A stretch of DNA of 14,857 nt from JASFTV01 sp050050615. GTDB lineage: Bacteria > Desulfobacterota > DSM-4660 > Desulfatiglandales > HGW-15. Location: positions 1 through 14,857 of the forward strand of contig JASFTV010000051.1 of assembly GCA_050050615.1 (NCBI GenBank). The letters are read 5' to 3'. Shown here piece after piece: positions 14,648-14,857 of the stretch; within the stretch, counting starts at the first letter, position 1, and the number at the start of each line of letters is the position of its first letter. Both the position numbers and the translations under genes were made by a program. A model generated the notes under the pieces. It worked only from the letters and a program-made list of their open reading frames with translations. It ran no database searches and was not told the origin of the DNA.

Positions 14648-14751
14648 GATTTGATAGAGTTTCAGTTTTGAGGTGAAAGATAAATCGGGTGAAACTTGTA
14701 TTTCTGTTGAAAAAATACCTTATTTACGGCAGCCTTTTGGTGAGCGTCGCG

Positions 14752-14857
14752 TTATTCCGGGCCCGGCAGAATGGATTCAACCAGGCCAAGAATCTCTTTT
14801 GCAGTGGAGGTATGCTTGGAAGCAAAATGGTTTGCGCCGCTTTCGTGAGCAGCCTGT
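14752..14857 (-). CDS. C-terminus of a probable response regulator (partial)
   Basis: The last 34 residues of a gene entering from the right edge are visible: QAAHESGANHFASKHTSTAK, then EILGLVESILPGPE and TAA (14754-14752). The pattern SGAN.F.SK.....EIL.LVE.IL fits the final strand and helix of a receiver domain, including the conserved Lys (here in ASK). The gene would thus be a single-domain response regulator, or one with a C-terminal receiver. The 5' part lies outside the window. Between its stop and repeat copy B (14648-14751) I see only AT-rich DNA. Confidence 0.5.
   Translation of the reverse strand, partial: QAAHESGANHFASKHTSTAKEILGLVESILPGPE

Noticed and set aside
1..14857. CRISPR array, tRNA or rRNA genes
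   Set aside because: No regularly spaced direct repeats and no tRNA- or rRNA-like segments were seen on reading both strands.

Overview
The window looks like a chromosomal accessory region of a Gram-negative, moderately GC-rich bacterium. A deltaproteobacterium (Desulfobacterota) is the most likely source. This is inferred from the gene families (split ImuB/DnaE2, a secernin-type C69 hydrolase, a MuiA/DUF4139 protein, small Cys-rich proteins) and from the style of the dispersed repeats. No rRNA, tRNA or other taxonomic marker is present. No CRISPR array and no intact insertion sequence were found.

Left part (1-5220): a DNA-damage mutagenesis pair, both on the + strand. The first gene is an ImuB-like Y-family polymerase relative that has lost its catalytic acidic residues but keeps a QLSLF beta-clamp-binding motif. 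The second is a 1053-residue DnaE2/ImuC-type polymerase with all three catalytic aspartates. Repetitive DNA has invaded this locus. A 128-bp element with perfect 16-bp terminal inverted repeats ends 10 bases before the imuB start. A roughly 600-bp imperfect fold-back structure fills the imuB-dnaE2 gap. A palindromic repeat of about 80 bp sits in frame inside dnaE2, in the linker before the C-terminal OB domain.

Middle part (5262-8927): the N-terminal remnant of a REP-associated (IS200-like, RAYT) transposase lies just upstream of a tight three-gene operon. The operon encodes a class III PLP aminotransferase, a DUF6206-like protein with a readable kinase-fold residue pattern, and a secernin/C69 Ntn-hydrolase with an N-terminal Cys nucleophile. 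Gaps of 11 and 3 bases imply co-transcription. The combination suggests an uncharacterised amide, peptide or amine pathway: hydrolysis, a kinase-like step and transamination. The function is unproven.

Right part (9126-14857): an exported MuiA-like (DUF4140/DUF4139) protein, then a repeat-rich stretch with a truncated response-regulator receiver domain on the - strand. Next come a - strand predicted lipoprotein and a divergent + strand Cys/Met-metabolism PLP enzyme with a good sigma70-type promoter and Shine-Dalgarno. The end of the window is a - strand series of small genes and fragments: a four-Cys mini-protein, a 105-residue hypothetical, a 42-residue ORF, a decayed receiver domain, and the C-terminus of another probable response regulator running off the window. 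Related hairpin repeats lie 3' of three - strand genes (11091-11180, 13428-13454, 14555-14647), all in the same orientation.
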